From positions 3,348,001 to 3,412,000 of the forward strand of contig NZ_CP054044.1 of the NCBI RefSeq assembly GCF_013282745.1: a stretch of DNA of 64,000 nt. Direction: 5' to 3'. This document shows, piece by piece, positions 38,951 through 47,527 of the stretch (position 1 is its first letter; each line of letters opens with the position of its first letter). Source of the DNA: Yersinia bercovieri ATCC 43970 (GTDB lineage Bacteria > Pseudomonadota > Gammaproteobacteria > Enterobacterales > Enterobacteriaceae). The position numbers were made by a program, and so were the translations under genes. A model generated the notes under the pieces. That model saw nothing but the letters and a program-made list of their open reading frames with translations. It was not told the DNA's origin and searched no databases.

Positions 38951-39948
38951 GTGCCATGACAGAGAAGAGAGTTTTGTTGGAGGTGGCCGACCTGAAAGTT
39001 CATTTTGATATTCAGGACGGTAAACAGTGGTTCTGGCAACCCGCAAAAACATTGAAAGCCGTTGATGGCGTGACACTGCGTCTGTATGAAGGTGAAACTC
39101 TCGGTGTGGTGGGTGAGTCAGGTTGTGGTAAATCGACTTTTGCGCGCGCCATTATTGGCTTGGTGAAAGCAACTGGCGGCAGTGTGGCATGGTTAGGTAA
39201 AGATTTACTTAACATGAATGCGACCGAGTGGCGCGACATCCGCAGTGATATTCAGATGATATTCCAAGACCCATTGGCATCACTGAATCCGCGCATGACG
39301 ATTGGCGAAATCATTGCCGAGCCACTGCGGACTTACCATCCCAAAATGCCGCGCCAAGAGGTCAAAGATAAAGTCAAAACGATGATGCTGAAGGTTGGCT
39401 TGTTGCCAAACTTAATCAACCGCTATCCCCATGAGTTTTCTGGGGGTCAGTGTCAACGTATTGGTATTGCCCGCGCGTTGATTCTTGAGCCGAAGTTGGT
39501 GATTTGTGATGAGCCGGTCTCTGCGCTGGATGTGTCAATTCAGGCGCAAGTGGTGAACTTGTTGCAGCAATTGCAGCGCGAAATGGGATTATCACTGATT
39601 TTTATTGCCCATGATTTGGCGGTGGTAAAACATATCTCTGATCGCGTTTTGGTGATGTATCTCGGTCATGCTGTTGAGTTGGGCACTTATGATGAGGTGT
39701 ATCATAATCCGCAGCACCCTTATACCAAGGCGCTGATGTCGGCAGTGCCCATTCCTGACCCAGATAAGGAGAGGGCGAAAGTTATTCAGTTGCTGGAGGG
39801 GGAGTTACCTTCGCCGATTAACCCGCCATCGGGTTGTGTGTTTCGGACTCGCTGCCCCATTGCCGGGCCAGAATGTGCGAAAACCCGCCCATTGCTGGAA
39901 GGTAGTTTCCGTCATGCAGTCTCTTGTCTGAAAGTTGATCCGCTATAA
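38947..39948 (+). CDS. oppF: Oligopeptide ABC transporter ATPase OppF
   Basis: A 333-residue ATP-binding subunit that pairs with OppD. Walker A is GESGCGKST near residue 60, the signature FSGGQCQRI, and Walker [14 protein letters not shown]-terminal Cys residues appear in [17 protein letters not shown]. Contains the characteristic [16 protein letters not shown] insertion of OppF. Last gene of the operon, followed by a strong terminator. Confidence 0.98.
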   Translation: MSAMTEKRVLLEVADLKVHFDIQDGKQWFWQPAKTLKAVDGVTLRLYEGETLGVVGESGCGKSTFARAIIGLVKATGGSVAWLGKDLLNMNATEWRDIRSDIQMIFQDPLASLNPRMTIGEIIAEPLRTYHPKMPRQEVKDKVKTMMLKVGLLPNLINRYPHEFSGGQCQRIGIARALILEPKLVICDEPVSALDVSIQAQVVNLLQQLQREMGLSLIFIAHDLAVVKHISDRVLVMYLGHAVELGTYDEVYHNPQHPYTKALMSAVPIPDPDKERAKVIQLLEGELPSPINPPSGCVFRTRCPIAGPECAKTRPLLEGSFRHAVSCLKVDPL

Positions 39949-39982
39949 AGGGGTGATGCCGGCTGTCATTACCCAATAAAAA

Positions 39983-40018
39983 AAAACTCCCCGCCAAATA
40001 GATGACGGGGAGTTTTTT
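39983..40018 (+). terminator. opp operon terminator
   Basis: AAAACTCCCCG and CGGGGAGTTTT form a perfect 11-bp stem around 12 bases and are followed by further T. The A run before the stem makes it workable on the other strand too, serving yciU. Confidence 0.93.
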
Positions 40019-40109
40019 ACTCTTTATGACTTTATAAACTTATGGTTTTATAACATGCTGACGCTATAAAAACCTATGACTCAATAGAGCAACCATTGTG
40101 CTGGTGTGA

Positions 40110-40523
<414 letters not shown>

Positions 40524-40596
40524 TTACAATTATTATGCGGTTTGACGCCGATAACTCAGAGCATCTTCATTAAGCCGCCATGAACGGCTTGACGTT

Positions 40597-42057
40597 TTAT
40601 AATAGTGGGCTGAAGAAGTAGAATAGTCGCTCAGTGACACGGTGCCAGAGAGGGCGCTTATTCCACAGCTCGCCATCTAATAACACCGAGCGGGCAATAT
40701 AATCGTCTTGCACTTGCGCTAAATCAGCACCAAAGCCGTCATCGTCAATGACCAGTGTGACTTCAAAGTTCAGCCATAAGCTGCGCATATCCAAATTGAC
40801 GGTTCCCACCAGGCTCAGTTGACCATCGACCAGCACACTCTTGCTGTGCAACAGCCCGCCTTCAAACTGGTAAATTTTGACCCCAGCATCCAGTAATTCC
40901 GAAAAGAAAGCTCTGCTTGCCCAGCGGACCATCATCGAGTCATTTTCTCGCGGCACGATAATACTGACATCGACACCACGCTGTGCGGCGGTACAGATAG
41001 CATGCAGCAAGTCATCGCTCGGCACAAAATAGGGGGTGGTCATGATTAACTGTTCGCGAGCCGCATATACGGCCGTTAACAGTGCCTGATGAATCATCTC
41101 TTCAGGGAAGCCGGGGCCGGAGGCGATAACCTGAATGGTATGGCCGCTCTCCTCTTCAAACGGCATAATCGGGTTATCCGGTGGGGGCGGCAAAATACGT
41201 TTACCGGTCTCAATCTCCCAGTCACAGGCATACACGATGCCCATGGTGGTTGCCACCGGGCCTTCCATCCGCGCCATCATGTCAATCCACTGGCCCACCC
41301 CGGCATCTTGCTTGAAGAAGCGTGGATCAACCATATTCATGCTGCCGGTATAGGCCACATAGTTATCAATCAGGACGATTTTGCGATGCTGGCGTAAATC
41401 CATGCGGCGCAGAAAGACACGAAATACATTCACTTTGAGCGCTTCGACCACCTCAATCCCGGCATTGCGCATCATGGCGGGATATGGGGTGCGGAAGAAT
41501 TGCTGGCTACCGGCAGAGTCGAGCATCAATCGGCAATGGACCCCACGGCGGGCTGCGGACATTAAGGATTCGGCAACCTGATCAACTAGGCCGCCGGGTT
41601 GCCAGATATAAAACACCATCTCTATGTTGTGGCGGGCTAATTCAATGTCACGTACCAGCGCTTTTAAGGTGTCGTCAGTGGTGGTCAATAGCTGTAGTTG
41701 ATTGCCTTTAACGCCACTGATGCCCTGGCGGCGCTCGCAGAGTTGAAATAGTGGCGTGGCGACTTCGCTATTGGAAGTGGCAAAAATGTGTTGGCAATCC
41801 TTCAGTTCACTCAGCCAACGCGCGGTAGAGGGCCACATTGCTTTCGCTCGTTCGGCACGGCGTTTACCAAGATGAAGCTCCCCAAATGAGAGGTATGCGA
41901 TTATTCCGACCAACGGCAGAATATAGATAACAAGCAGCCATGCCATGGCCGAAGGAACGGTTCTGCGCTTCATGAGAATACGCAAGGTTACCCCGGCAAT
42001 GAGCAACCAATAGCCAAAAACTGAGAGCCAGCTGATCACGGTATAAAATGTTGTCAT
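40597..42057 (-). CDS. clsA: Cardiolipin synthase A
   Basis: A 486-residue inner-membrane phospholipase-D-type enzyme that condenses two phosphatidylglycerol molecules into cardiolipin and glycerol. Two N-terminal transmembrane helices (residues 5-60) come first. Two HKD motifs follow, HRKIVLID near residue 225 and HSKSVLVD near 405. C-terminal [11 protein letters not shown] matches E. coli ClsA. The ATG giving [11 protein letters not shown] fits the family length of 486; a GTG seven codons upstream is less likely. Confidence 0.97.
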   Translation of the reverse strand: MTTFYTVISWLSVFGYWLLIAGVTLRILMKRRTVPSAMAWLLVIYILPLVGIIAYLSFGELHLGKRRAERAKAMWPSTARWLSELKDCQHIFATSNSEVATPLFQLCERRQGISGVKGNQLQLLTTTDDTLKALVRDIELARHNIEMVFYIWQPGGLVDQVAESLMSAARRGVHCRLMLDSAGSQQFFRTPYPAMMRNAGIEVVEALKVNVFRVFLRRMDLRQHRKIVLIDNYVAYTGSMNMVDPRFFKQDAGVGQWIDMMARMEGPVATTMGIVYACDWEIETGKRILPPPPDNPIMPFEEESGHTIQVIASGPGFPEEMIHQALLTAVYAAREQLIMTTPYFVPSDDLLHAICTAAQRGVDVSIIVPRENDSMMVRWASRAFFSELLDAGVKIYQFEGGLLHSKSVLVDGQLSLVGTVNLDMRSLWLNFEVTLVIDDDGFGADLAQVQDDYIARSVLLDGELWNKRPLWHRVTERLFYFFSPLL

Positions 42058-42351
42058 GAGGGCGGAAGTCCTGTTCACAAACGGTCAATAAAGAGTGTAC
42101 GCACAGTATGGCAAAGGCGAAACCTTTAAGCAGAGATATTGCTGGATAAAATCTTTTAACCTAAAGGACTTGCAATGGGTAATTAAATAATTGAGCGGTA
42201 CATTTGGCTATTTTTAGACCACTTCTGGGTCTATCCAGGCGAAGAGAAATAGGCCATTTACGCTAAATAGAGGATTTCACCCAACAGCGACTTGGCTGAG
42301 GAGATGAAAGGTTTATAATAGCCCAGTTCTCAGCTATGGAAGAGTTGTTTC

Positions 42352-42528
42352 ATGAGACGGAGTAAAAATGAGGTGGGTCGCTGGCGTATGCTGCGGCAAA
42401 ATCAGCGTCGAAGAAGTCGCTGGCTTGAAGGGCAATCACGGCGTTATCGTCATATCTACAGCATTAGACAGCGCAATGAACACCAGCATCGCAGGTCGCT
42501 ATTGTTCACGGTTGCTTATGAGTGGTGA
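42352..42528 (+). CDS. yciY: YciY family small basic protein
   Basis: A 58-residue, strongly Arg-rich protein starting MRRSKNEVGRWRMLRQNQRR and continuing RSRWLEGQSRRYRHIYSIRQ. This matches E. coli YciY (57 residues, same place beside cls) in its EVGRWRM, RSRWLEGQSRR and HSIR-like segments. GGAAGAG lies nine bases upstream of the ATG. Function unknown. The charge would suit nucleic-acid or membrane-phosphate binding, an inference. Divergent from clsA and followed by a terminator. Confidence 0.85.
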   Translation: MRRSKNEVGRWRMLRQNQRRRSRWLEGQSRRYRHIYSIRQRNEHQHRRSLLFTVAYEW

Positions 42529-42545
42529 TGCGCTGAGGTGGTAAT

Positions 42546-42580
42546 AAAAACAGTCTCTTTATGAGGCTGTTTTTGTTTTA
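42546..42580 (+). terminator. yciY terminator
   Basis: AAAAACAGTCTC pairs with GAGGCTGTTTTT (one G-T pair) around TTTAT, with more T after it. It begins 18 bases past the yciY stop. Confidence 0.88.
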
Positions 42581-42866
42581 TTCAGGATAAACACCAGAGG
42601 CTTAATCGCTTTTCGCCCCCCGGTTGACCCTATAGTCTTTTTCATTGTCAGGTCACTTTAGCTGTTCTTGTAAATAGAACGTTGCCAGCTTTGGATTCAG
42701 TGATGATATTTTCCACTTTAAATGGCGAACTTTTTCGCAGAAAAAACACACCTATCCTAAATTAGAAAAATACGACAATTCCTATGTCGCTATTAATAAT
42801 AAATGGTGCAACATAGTAGATTATCAGTTTATTTCACATAAGAATGACATCGCGCTACTCTCTATA

Positions 42867-42932
42867 TTAGGCCGCTTCGTTCTGATCGTTCAGTTTCAGG
42901 GGTGTTACTGTTTGGTTGTTCGAAGCGGCCAT
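42867..42932 (-). CDS. Candidate 21-residue ORF bounded by an inverted repeat
   Basis: Read leftward, GAGGGGA precedes an ATG that opens 21 codons: MAASNNQTVTPLKLNDQ then NEAA and a stop. The first codons (GGCCGCTTCG) and the last (CGAAGCGGCC) are perfect 10-bp inverted repeats 41 bases apart. The segment is GC-richer than its surroundings. It may be a small protein, or a structured RNA or protein-binding DNA in which the ORF is accidental. The ribosome site is closer to the ATG than usual. Confidence 0.25.
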   Translation of the reverse strand: MAASNNQTVTPLKLNDQNEAA

Positions 42933-43060
42933 TCCCCTCAGTAAAATATATAATTATGCAATTATAAGTTTGTTAATCGTCATGTTTAAGTAATATTTCC
43001 TATCTATCAATGGGTTGATTTTAATTTCTGTTTTTTTGGTTAGCACTTTTCATCGATTTT

Positions 43061-43105
43061 AGTGATCAATAATAAAAAATTGATCAATTTTATCAATTGA
43101 TCAAT
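43061..43105. promoter_or_regulatory. Three spaced palindromes before the EAL gene
   Basis: AGTGATCAAT at 43061, ATTGATCAAT at 43079 and ATTGATCAAT at 43096 are spaced 18 and 17 bp. The last two are identical 10-bp palindromes. They end 34 bases before the GTG start, where a promoter should be. The arrangement suits cooperative binding by a dimeric repressor or activator, not identified. Confidence 0.55.
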
Positions 43106-43138
43106 ACTGCTATCCTGATTAAATAAAAGGATTTTACT

Positions 43139-43840
43139 GTGGATAGCAGGCTAGACATTGCAGTCGATTGCTCTTTTATCTGTGAGCCTGTTTACAGGCA
43201 AAATGGTAAGTTATTTGCTGTTGAGTTATTGAGTCGGTTTACGACAACCTCTTTTAAATCGCCCATTTATACTGAGCGTTTTCTGCATCAACTTAATGCT
43301 CAGATGAAGACTAAATTGTTATGTGACCAATTATTCGCGGTCACCATTCACCAGCGATGGTTTATTGATCACCAAATAATACTCTCGATAAATATAGATT
43401 TTGATATGGCACAGGCTGTGCTGGACGACAAGCAGATCATCTCGTTGTTAGGATCGATGCCCTTTATCCGGCTAGAGATAATGGAGAGTTTTCCCAATCT
43501 CAGTGAGGGGCCGAAGAATACACTATTAAGTAAGTTGGCTGAACGATACGCATTATGGTTAGACGATTTTGGCAGTGGTAATTCTCACCTGGCGGCGGTC
43601 TCCAGTGGCTTCTTTGAGTGCGTTAAAGTGGATAAGCAATTTTATTGGCAATGGGCGGGGAGTGTCACGTTCGAAAATCTTGTCACGCGACTGCGTGATC
43701 ATTGCCAGTGCGTGATAGTCGAGGGGGTAGAGACTCGCCAGCAGTTTATCCAATTAGCCGATATCGGCGTTGATGCAATGCAAGGTTACTTATTTAATTC
43801 ATTGCCGCTGAGTGATGTTCATCGGTTACCACTAGAGTAA
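43139..43840 (+). CDS. Single-domain EAL protein, probable c-di-GMP phosphodiesterase
   Basis: A 233-residue stand-alone EAL domain. The EAL-type motif is AVELLSRF with Glu29. Other catalytic positions look kept: NIDF, the Glu in IRLEIMES, the Asp pair in WLDDFGSGNS, the Lys in CVKVDK, the Glu in VEGVET, and the Gln in MQGYLF. It therefore differs from the degenerate E. coli YdiV, which it resembles in size, and could hydrolyse c-di-GMP. No sensory or membrane domain is present, so control is probably at transcription. GTG start with AAAAGG eight bases upstream. It occupies the kch position of E. coli. Confidence 0.87.
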   Translation: MDSRLDIAVDCSFICEPVYRQNGKLFAVELLSRFTTTSFKSPIYTERFLHQLNAQMKTKLLCDQLFAVTIHQRWFIDHQIILSINIDFDMAQAVLDDKQIISLLGSMPFIRLEIMESFPNLSEGPKNTLLSKLAERYALWLDDFGSGNSHLAAVSSGFFECVKVDKQFYWQWAGSVTFENLVTRLRDHCQCVIVEGVETRQQFIQLADIGVDAMQGYLFNSLPLSDVHRLPLE

Positions 43841-43956
43841 ATCTTAATTTTTGCTCATAGGACATGAGCTTAGGGGGCTTTTGCTGCGAATATCACAGTT
43901 ATATAACGCGGTTCGGCGGATGATATCATCCCTATTACAGCAAAGGCTTATCGTTC

Positions 43957-44220
43957 ATGTCTCAATATAAATTAGCTAAAACCGTATTCTTCGGGGATTT
44001 GAAAGTCAGCACCGCGCTTTATAAGTACGAAATTTATTGTGAAGAGTCTGAGCTGATCTACCACGCCGCTATTTATGCTGAACAAGTCATTGCTGCTGGC
44101 AAGCACACTTATCCTGTCTGGGTAAGAAAAGATCATATGATATTAAAATCACCGGCGCACATGCTGGATAAAGCCGTTGATGCCTGCGAAGAGCACTGGT
44201 TGAAGCACTACAAAGTTTAG
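43957..44220 (+). CDS. Hypothetical protein, 87 residues
   Basis: I do not recognise this protein. It begins MSQYKLAKTVFFGDLKVSTA, contains several Tyr, His and Trp, a Cys in YCEESELIYHAAIYAE and a C-terminal His/Lys cluster HWLKHYKV. It is soluble in appearance, with mixed alpha/beta character. AAAGG lies 11 bases before the ATG. It follows the EAL gene by 116 bases in the same direction, but a functional link is not shown. Confidence 0.75.
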   Translation: MSQYKLAKTVFFGDLKVSTALYKYEIYCEESELIYHAAIYAEQVIAAGKHTYPVWVRKDHMILKSPAHMLDKAVDACEEHWLKHYKV

Positions 44221-44267
44221 CGCTTTGATAGGGGCAGGCGCAGGTATCAATAAGGCGCAATGATAAA

Positions 44268-44291
44268 AGTACGCCTGGGTTCAGGCGTACT
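44268..44291 (-). terminator. Terminator of the zinc-ribbon gene
   Basis: AGTACGCCTG and CAGGCGTACT form a perfect 10-bp stem with a 4-base loop. Read leftward it is followed by TTTTAT. It also lies at the end of the converging 87-residue gene. Confidence 0.82.
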
Positions 44292-44324
44292 GATTAATGC
44301 AGCATCTATGATGTCGGTGAGAGG

Positions 44325-44594
44325 TTAGTCAAACAGATCTGACAGAAAACTTCTCTTCTTGTAGGGCTTGGATTTTGAATAGCCGTGATGATCGCGGTCA
44401 CGATCGCGCTCTCTGTTATCGGCGTAAGGGGCGGCAGCCGCCGGAGCTGGTGTGCTCTCAACTGATTTTTCGATGATTTTATCGAGTTCCCCACGATCTA
44501 GCCAGACACCCCGACAGTTTGGGCAATAATCAATCTCAATACTTTTACGTTCAGACATCACCAGTTGGGTATCTTTGCATACTGGACACTGCAT
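44325..44594 (-). CDS. TFIIB-type zinc-ribbon protein
   Basis: An 89-residue protein with a zf-TFIIB-like domain: two Cys pairs CPVC and CPNC about 24 residues apart, followed by RGVWLDRGELDKII, the standard signature. The C-terminal half is a low-complexity charged tail (Ala-rich, then alternating Asp/Arg RERDRDRDHHGYSKSK). Function unknown. The ATG of MQCPVC is chosen because GGAG lies nine bases before it; the ATG three codons earlier abuts that GGAG. Confidence 0.85.
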   Translation of the reverse strand: MQCPVCKDTQLVMSERKSIEIDYCPNCRGVWLDRGELDKIIEKSVESTPAPAAAAPYADNRERDRDRDHHGYSKSKPYKKRSFLSDLFD

Positions 44595-44762
44595 AGTCTT
44601 CATCTCCGTATTTAACAAAATGACTCAAGGTCACGCTACAAAAAGTGATATCAGATTAGACACTGATTCTCAGTAATGATAAGTAAAGATGATTAAAGAG
44701 ATGTAATCGCCTGGCGGGATAGGGCCGCAGGGGAGTTAGCGGCCCTTAGAGACGAGGATGAC

Positions 44763-45059
44763 TCAGAATACGCGCTTATAGGGTTTGACTATCACCGATT
44801 GGTAAACCCCTGCGGCGACATAAGGATCTTGCTCGGCCCAGACTTCGGCCTCGTGTTGTGAGGCAAACTCGGCTATCACGGTAGAACCGGTGAATCCAGC
44901 AGCACCGGGGTCGGCGCTGTCGATGGCCGGATTAGGGCCGGCAGTCAGTAGACGCCCTTGATCCTGTAATGCCTGTAAACGCGCTAAATGAGCAGGGCGC
45001 ACGGATAAACGCTTCTCAAGTGAATCAGGGAGATCAGTGGCAAAGATTACATACAGCAT
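44763..45059 (-). CDS. yciI: YciI-family protein (YCII-related domain)
   Basis: A 98-residue small cytoplasmic protein with a ferredoxin-like fold. The conserved His and Asp of the putative active site lie in [11 protein letters not shown] and [13 protein letters not shown]. Nearly identical to E. coli YciI throughout ([20 protein letters not shown], then GSTVIAEF). Biochemical role unclear. Divergent from tonB, as in E. coli. Confidence 0.96.
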   Translation of the reverse strand: MLYVIFATDLPDSLEKRLSVRPAHLARLQALQDQGRLLTAGPNPAIDSADPGAAGFTGSTVIAEFASQHEAEVWAEQDPYVAAGVYQSVIVKPYKRVF

Positions 45060-45398
45060 GTTTCACCTTTCAAATTTATATACTCGTTATACGCCAGCTT
45101 TCAATGGGGTTGGCGATAGGGGCATCCCAGCCAGCTATTTAGCGCTCCATAACAGCATGTTCAATCGATAAATTCAATCAAGTGCTAAATGGGTGATATT
45201 GCCGATGGGTGGGTGAGTACCGCGAGGGTTAATGATGAAATAAAATGATAACTGACGGTAAACAGAAAGTGTTATTTCGTTGCTATCGTCGTTTAAAGCA
45301 CCATTTAAGGTTTAAGGGTAAGATTGTTTGCTGTTGCGTATTGAATATGATTGCTATTTGCATTTAAACTTAGCTGCATTAGAGGATACTCAATTATT
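45060..45398. other. yciI-tonB divergent region
   Basis: A 339-bp gap holding the tonB promoter. No small gene recognised. Confidence 0.55.
45343..45366 (+). promoter_or_regulatory. tonB promoter with Fur-box-like sequence
   Basis: GAATATGATTGCTATTTGC is AT-rich and partly matches the Fur consensus, overlapping TATGAT as a -10. It is very like the E. coli tonB promoter as I recall it. Iron repression is expected for the family, not shown here. Confidence 0.5.
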
Positions 45399-46115
45399 AT
45401 GCAGCTAAATAAATTTTTCCTGGGTCGACGGCTTACGTGGCCCATCGCATTTTCAGTCGGGTTACATGGCAGTGTGGTCGCGGCATTACTCTATGTTTCG
45501 GTAGAGCAAATGAGTGTACAGCCGGAAATAGAGGATGCACCCATTGCGGTGACTATGGTCAATATTGCTGCCTTTGCTGCACCCCAACCTGCGGCGGCAG
45601 AGCCACAGGCCGAGCCTGAACCTGAAGTGCTGCCAGAACCTGTTCCGGTGCCCATTCCTGAACCGGTAAAACCAAAACCGAAACCTAAGCCAAAACCGGT
45701 GAAAAAAGAGGTTAAAAAGCCGGAAGTGAAGAGAACAGAAGCACCGCCGGACGACCAGCCATTTAAGTCGGATGAGCCAGCTTTGGTGGCTAATAATGCA
45801 CCGGTAAAATCGGCCCCGAAAGCCGTAGCACCGGGGGCCTCTACCACCGCCGGGCCAAAAGCATTGAGCAAGGCGAAGCCCACCTATCCAGCAAGAGCGC
45901 TGGCGTTAGGGGTCGAAGGGCAGGTGAAAGTCCAATATGATATCGACGCCGATGGTCGTGTCACCAATGTGCGTATTCTGGAAGCCACTCCGCGTAATAC
46001 CTTTGAGCGCGAAGTGAAGCAAGTGATGCGCAAATGGCGCTTTGAAGCGGTTGCTGCCAAAGATTATGTCACCACCATCGTCTTTAAGATTGGTGGCAAT
46101 ATGGAGATGGATTAA
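45399..46115 (+). CDS. tonB: Energy transducer TonB
   Basis: A 238-residue protein that passes proton-motive energy from ExbB-ExbD to outer-membrane receptors for siderophores, haem and vitamin B12. The N-terminal signal anchor has the essential Ser and His (SVGLH, residues 19-23). A long periplasmic Pro/Glu/Lys spacer follows (PEPVPVPIPEPVKPKPKPKP, about residues 70-115). The C-terminal receptor-binding domain is YPARALALGVEGQVKVQYDI onward to FKIGGNMEMD. The start is MQLNKFF; upstream codons are unrelated. The ribosome site GAGGA is somewhat far from the ATG. Confidence 0.96.
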   Translation: MQLNKFFLGRRLTWPIAFSVGLHGSVVAALLYVSVEQMSVQPEIEDAPIAVTMVNIAAFAAPQPAAAEPQAEPEPEVLPEPVPVPIPEPVKPKPKPKPKPVKKEVKKPEVKRTEAPPDDQPFKSDEPALVANNAPVKSAPKAVAPGASTTAGPKALSKAKPTYPARALALGVEGQVKVQYDIDADGRVTNVRILEATPRNTFEREVKQVMRKWRFEAVAAKDYVTTIVFKIGGNMEMD

Positions 46116-46160
46116 CCGACCACAAGATACTCGGTCACCAGGTATACTCGGTTATAAAAG

Positions 46161-46191
46161 CAGAAGGGTCGCTGTTAGGGCGACCCTTCTG
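46161..46191. terminator. Shared hairpin between tonB and yciA
   Basis: CAGAAGGGTCGC and GCGACCCTTCTG form a perfect 12-bp stem around TGTTAGG. It lies between the two convergent genes. The T tracts are weak, so it may work as a stabiliser as well as a bidirectional terminator. Confidence 0.8.
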
Positions 46192-46215
46192 ACATCACTA
46201 CTCTTTGCTTTGCCG

Positions 46216-46665
46216 CTATTGGGTGGCGCCAACCTCAAAATTCCCTCGGCCATCAGGCAGCCCACGGGCTTTACCTGCATCATCCACGGCCACATAGGTA
46301 AACACCGCTTCTGTGGCGCGATAGCGCTGACCAATTGGCTCGGAAGAGACCTTTTTCACCCAGACTTCAATATTGATAGTAATGGAGCTAAGGCCGGTTT
46401 TAATACAGCGCGCATAGCAACAGACCACATCACCCACCGCGACCGGTTTGAGGAAAGTCATGCCATCAACTCTTACTGTGACAACGCGGCCATGTGCTAT
46501 CTCTTTGGCCTGAATGGCACCACCAATGTCCATTTGCGACATTAACCAGCCACCGAAGATATCGCCATTGGCATTGGTATCTGCGGGCATAGCAAGGGTG
46601 CGAAGTACTAATTCACCGTTAGGTAATGATTGCTCACCGCGAGGTGATAGTTGTTCCTGAGTCAT
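46216..46665 (-). CDS. yciA: Acyl-CoA thioesterase YciA
   Basis: A 149-residue hotdog-fold thioesterase acting on a broad range of acyl-CoAs. The core VLRTLAMPADTNANGDIFGG, then WLMSQMDIGGAI and the catalytic-loop Asp, is the family signature. C-terminal GQRYRATEAVFTYVAVD is conserved. Several ATG codons are in frame; the one with CAGGCAGAG just before it is chosen, although others up to 21 codons upstream remain possible. Same direction as yciB, 89 bases away. Confidence 0.94.
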   Translation of the reverse strand: MTQEQLSPRGEQSLPNGELVLRTLAMPADTNANGDIFGGWLMSQMDIGGAIQAKEIAHGRVVTVRVDGMTFLKPVAVGDVVCCYARCIKTGLSSITINIEVWVKKVSSEPIGQRYRATEAVFTYVAVDDAGKARGLPDGRGNFEVGATQ

Positions 46666-46754
46666 CTCTGCCTGCTTGTTAACCTGAGTCATTGGCGCTG
46701 CGAGACTATTTACCCCCGGCAACGCCAATGACTTTAGCTATTTGTTATTTGAAA

Positions 46755-47297
46755 TTATGACTTTTTCTGCTCTTCCGGCATATGCCGATAGATATAAACG
46801 CCACTGATAAGGGTGAATACCAGAGTCAGCGCGGTTAAGCCAAACACTTTAAAGTTCACCCAGATATCTTGTGGTAACCAGAACGCCACATAGATGTTCA
46901 GCAGGCCACAGGCCAGGAAGAAGAGTGCCCATGCCATATTGAGTGTTGACCAGACCGCATCAGGCAGTGTCAGCTCTTTACCGAGCATCCGCTGAATCAA
47001 TGGTTTGTTCATAAACCATTGGCTTACCAACAAGGCGACGGCAAACAGCGCATACAGCACCGTCACTTTCCATTTAATGAATAGGTCGCTGTGGAATGCC
47101 AGCGTCAAGGTGCCAAATACCAACACCATTGCGGCAGTGATTAGCGTCATCTTCTCTACCTTGCGGAATTTTAGCCAGGTAAAGGCCAGTGCCAATAGTG
47201 TTGCGACAATCAATGCCCCTGAGGCGACAAAAATGTCATACATCTTGTAGAAAACGAAAAATACGACCAATGGGAGAAAATCTAAAAGTTGCTTCAT
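46755..47297 (-). CDS. yciB: Inner-membrane protein YciB (intracellular septation protein A)
   Basis: A 180-residue polytopic membrane protein with about five helices, linked to envelope integrity and division in E. coli and Shigella. Family features are [20 protein letters not shown] at the start and [20 protein letters not shown] in the middle. E. coli has yciC just upstream; here the SulP gene lies between them on the other strand. Confidence 0.96.
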   Translation of the reverse strand: MKQLLDFLPLVVFFVFYKMYDIFVASGALIVATLLALAFTWLKFRKVEKMTLITAAMVLVFGTLTLAFHSDLFIKWKVTVLYALFAVALLVSQWFMNKPLIQRMLGKELTLPDAVWSTLNMAWALFFLACGLLNIYVAFWLPQDIWVNFKVFGLTALTLVFTLISGVYIYRHMPEEQKKS

Positions 47298-47527
47298 GAA
47301 TCAATCCATCATTTGTACACCGCCCGACTATACCGGATTCAGTGAGGTGAGGGTACTAGGGGTAAAACGCTATTATCCTTAATTATCTGCCGGAATGCGC
47401 GCTCTGCCAGCGGAATTTGCAGAAACTTACGATAAACAAGTAACAGTTATTGTCCGCATATTGCTAGTGATGCATTTACCCAGCATGATAAGTAATAAAT
47501 ATTGGGTTAAGGGTTGATGGAGTCAAT

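Larger units (their letters stand above)
42581..43138. other. Intergenic region replacing kch, 558 bp
   Basis: AT-rich DNA between yciY and the EAL gene, where E. coli has the potassium-channel gene kch. It contains a GC-richer 61-bp inverted-repeat segment (42870-42930) and an operator-like palindrome array (43061-43105). Confidence 0.6.

Noticed and set aside
45491..45883. 130-codon frame antisense to tonB
   Set aside because: Gly/Ser/Thr low-complexity mirror of the Pro/Lys/Glu spacer of TonB; a shadow of coding on the other strand.
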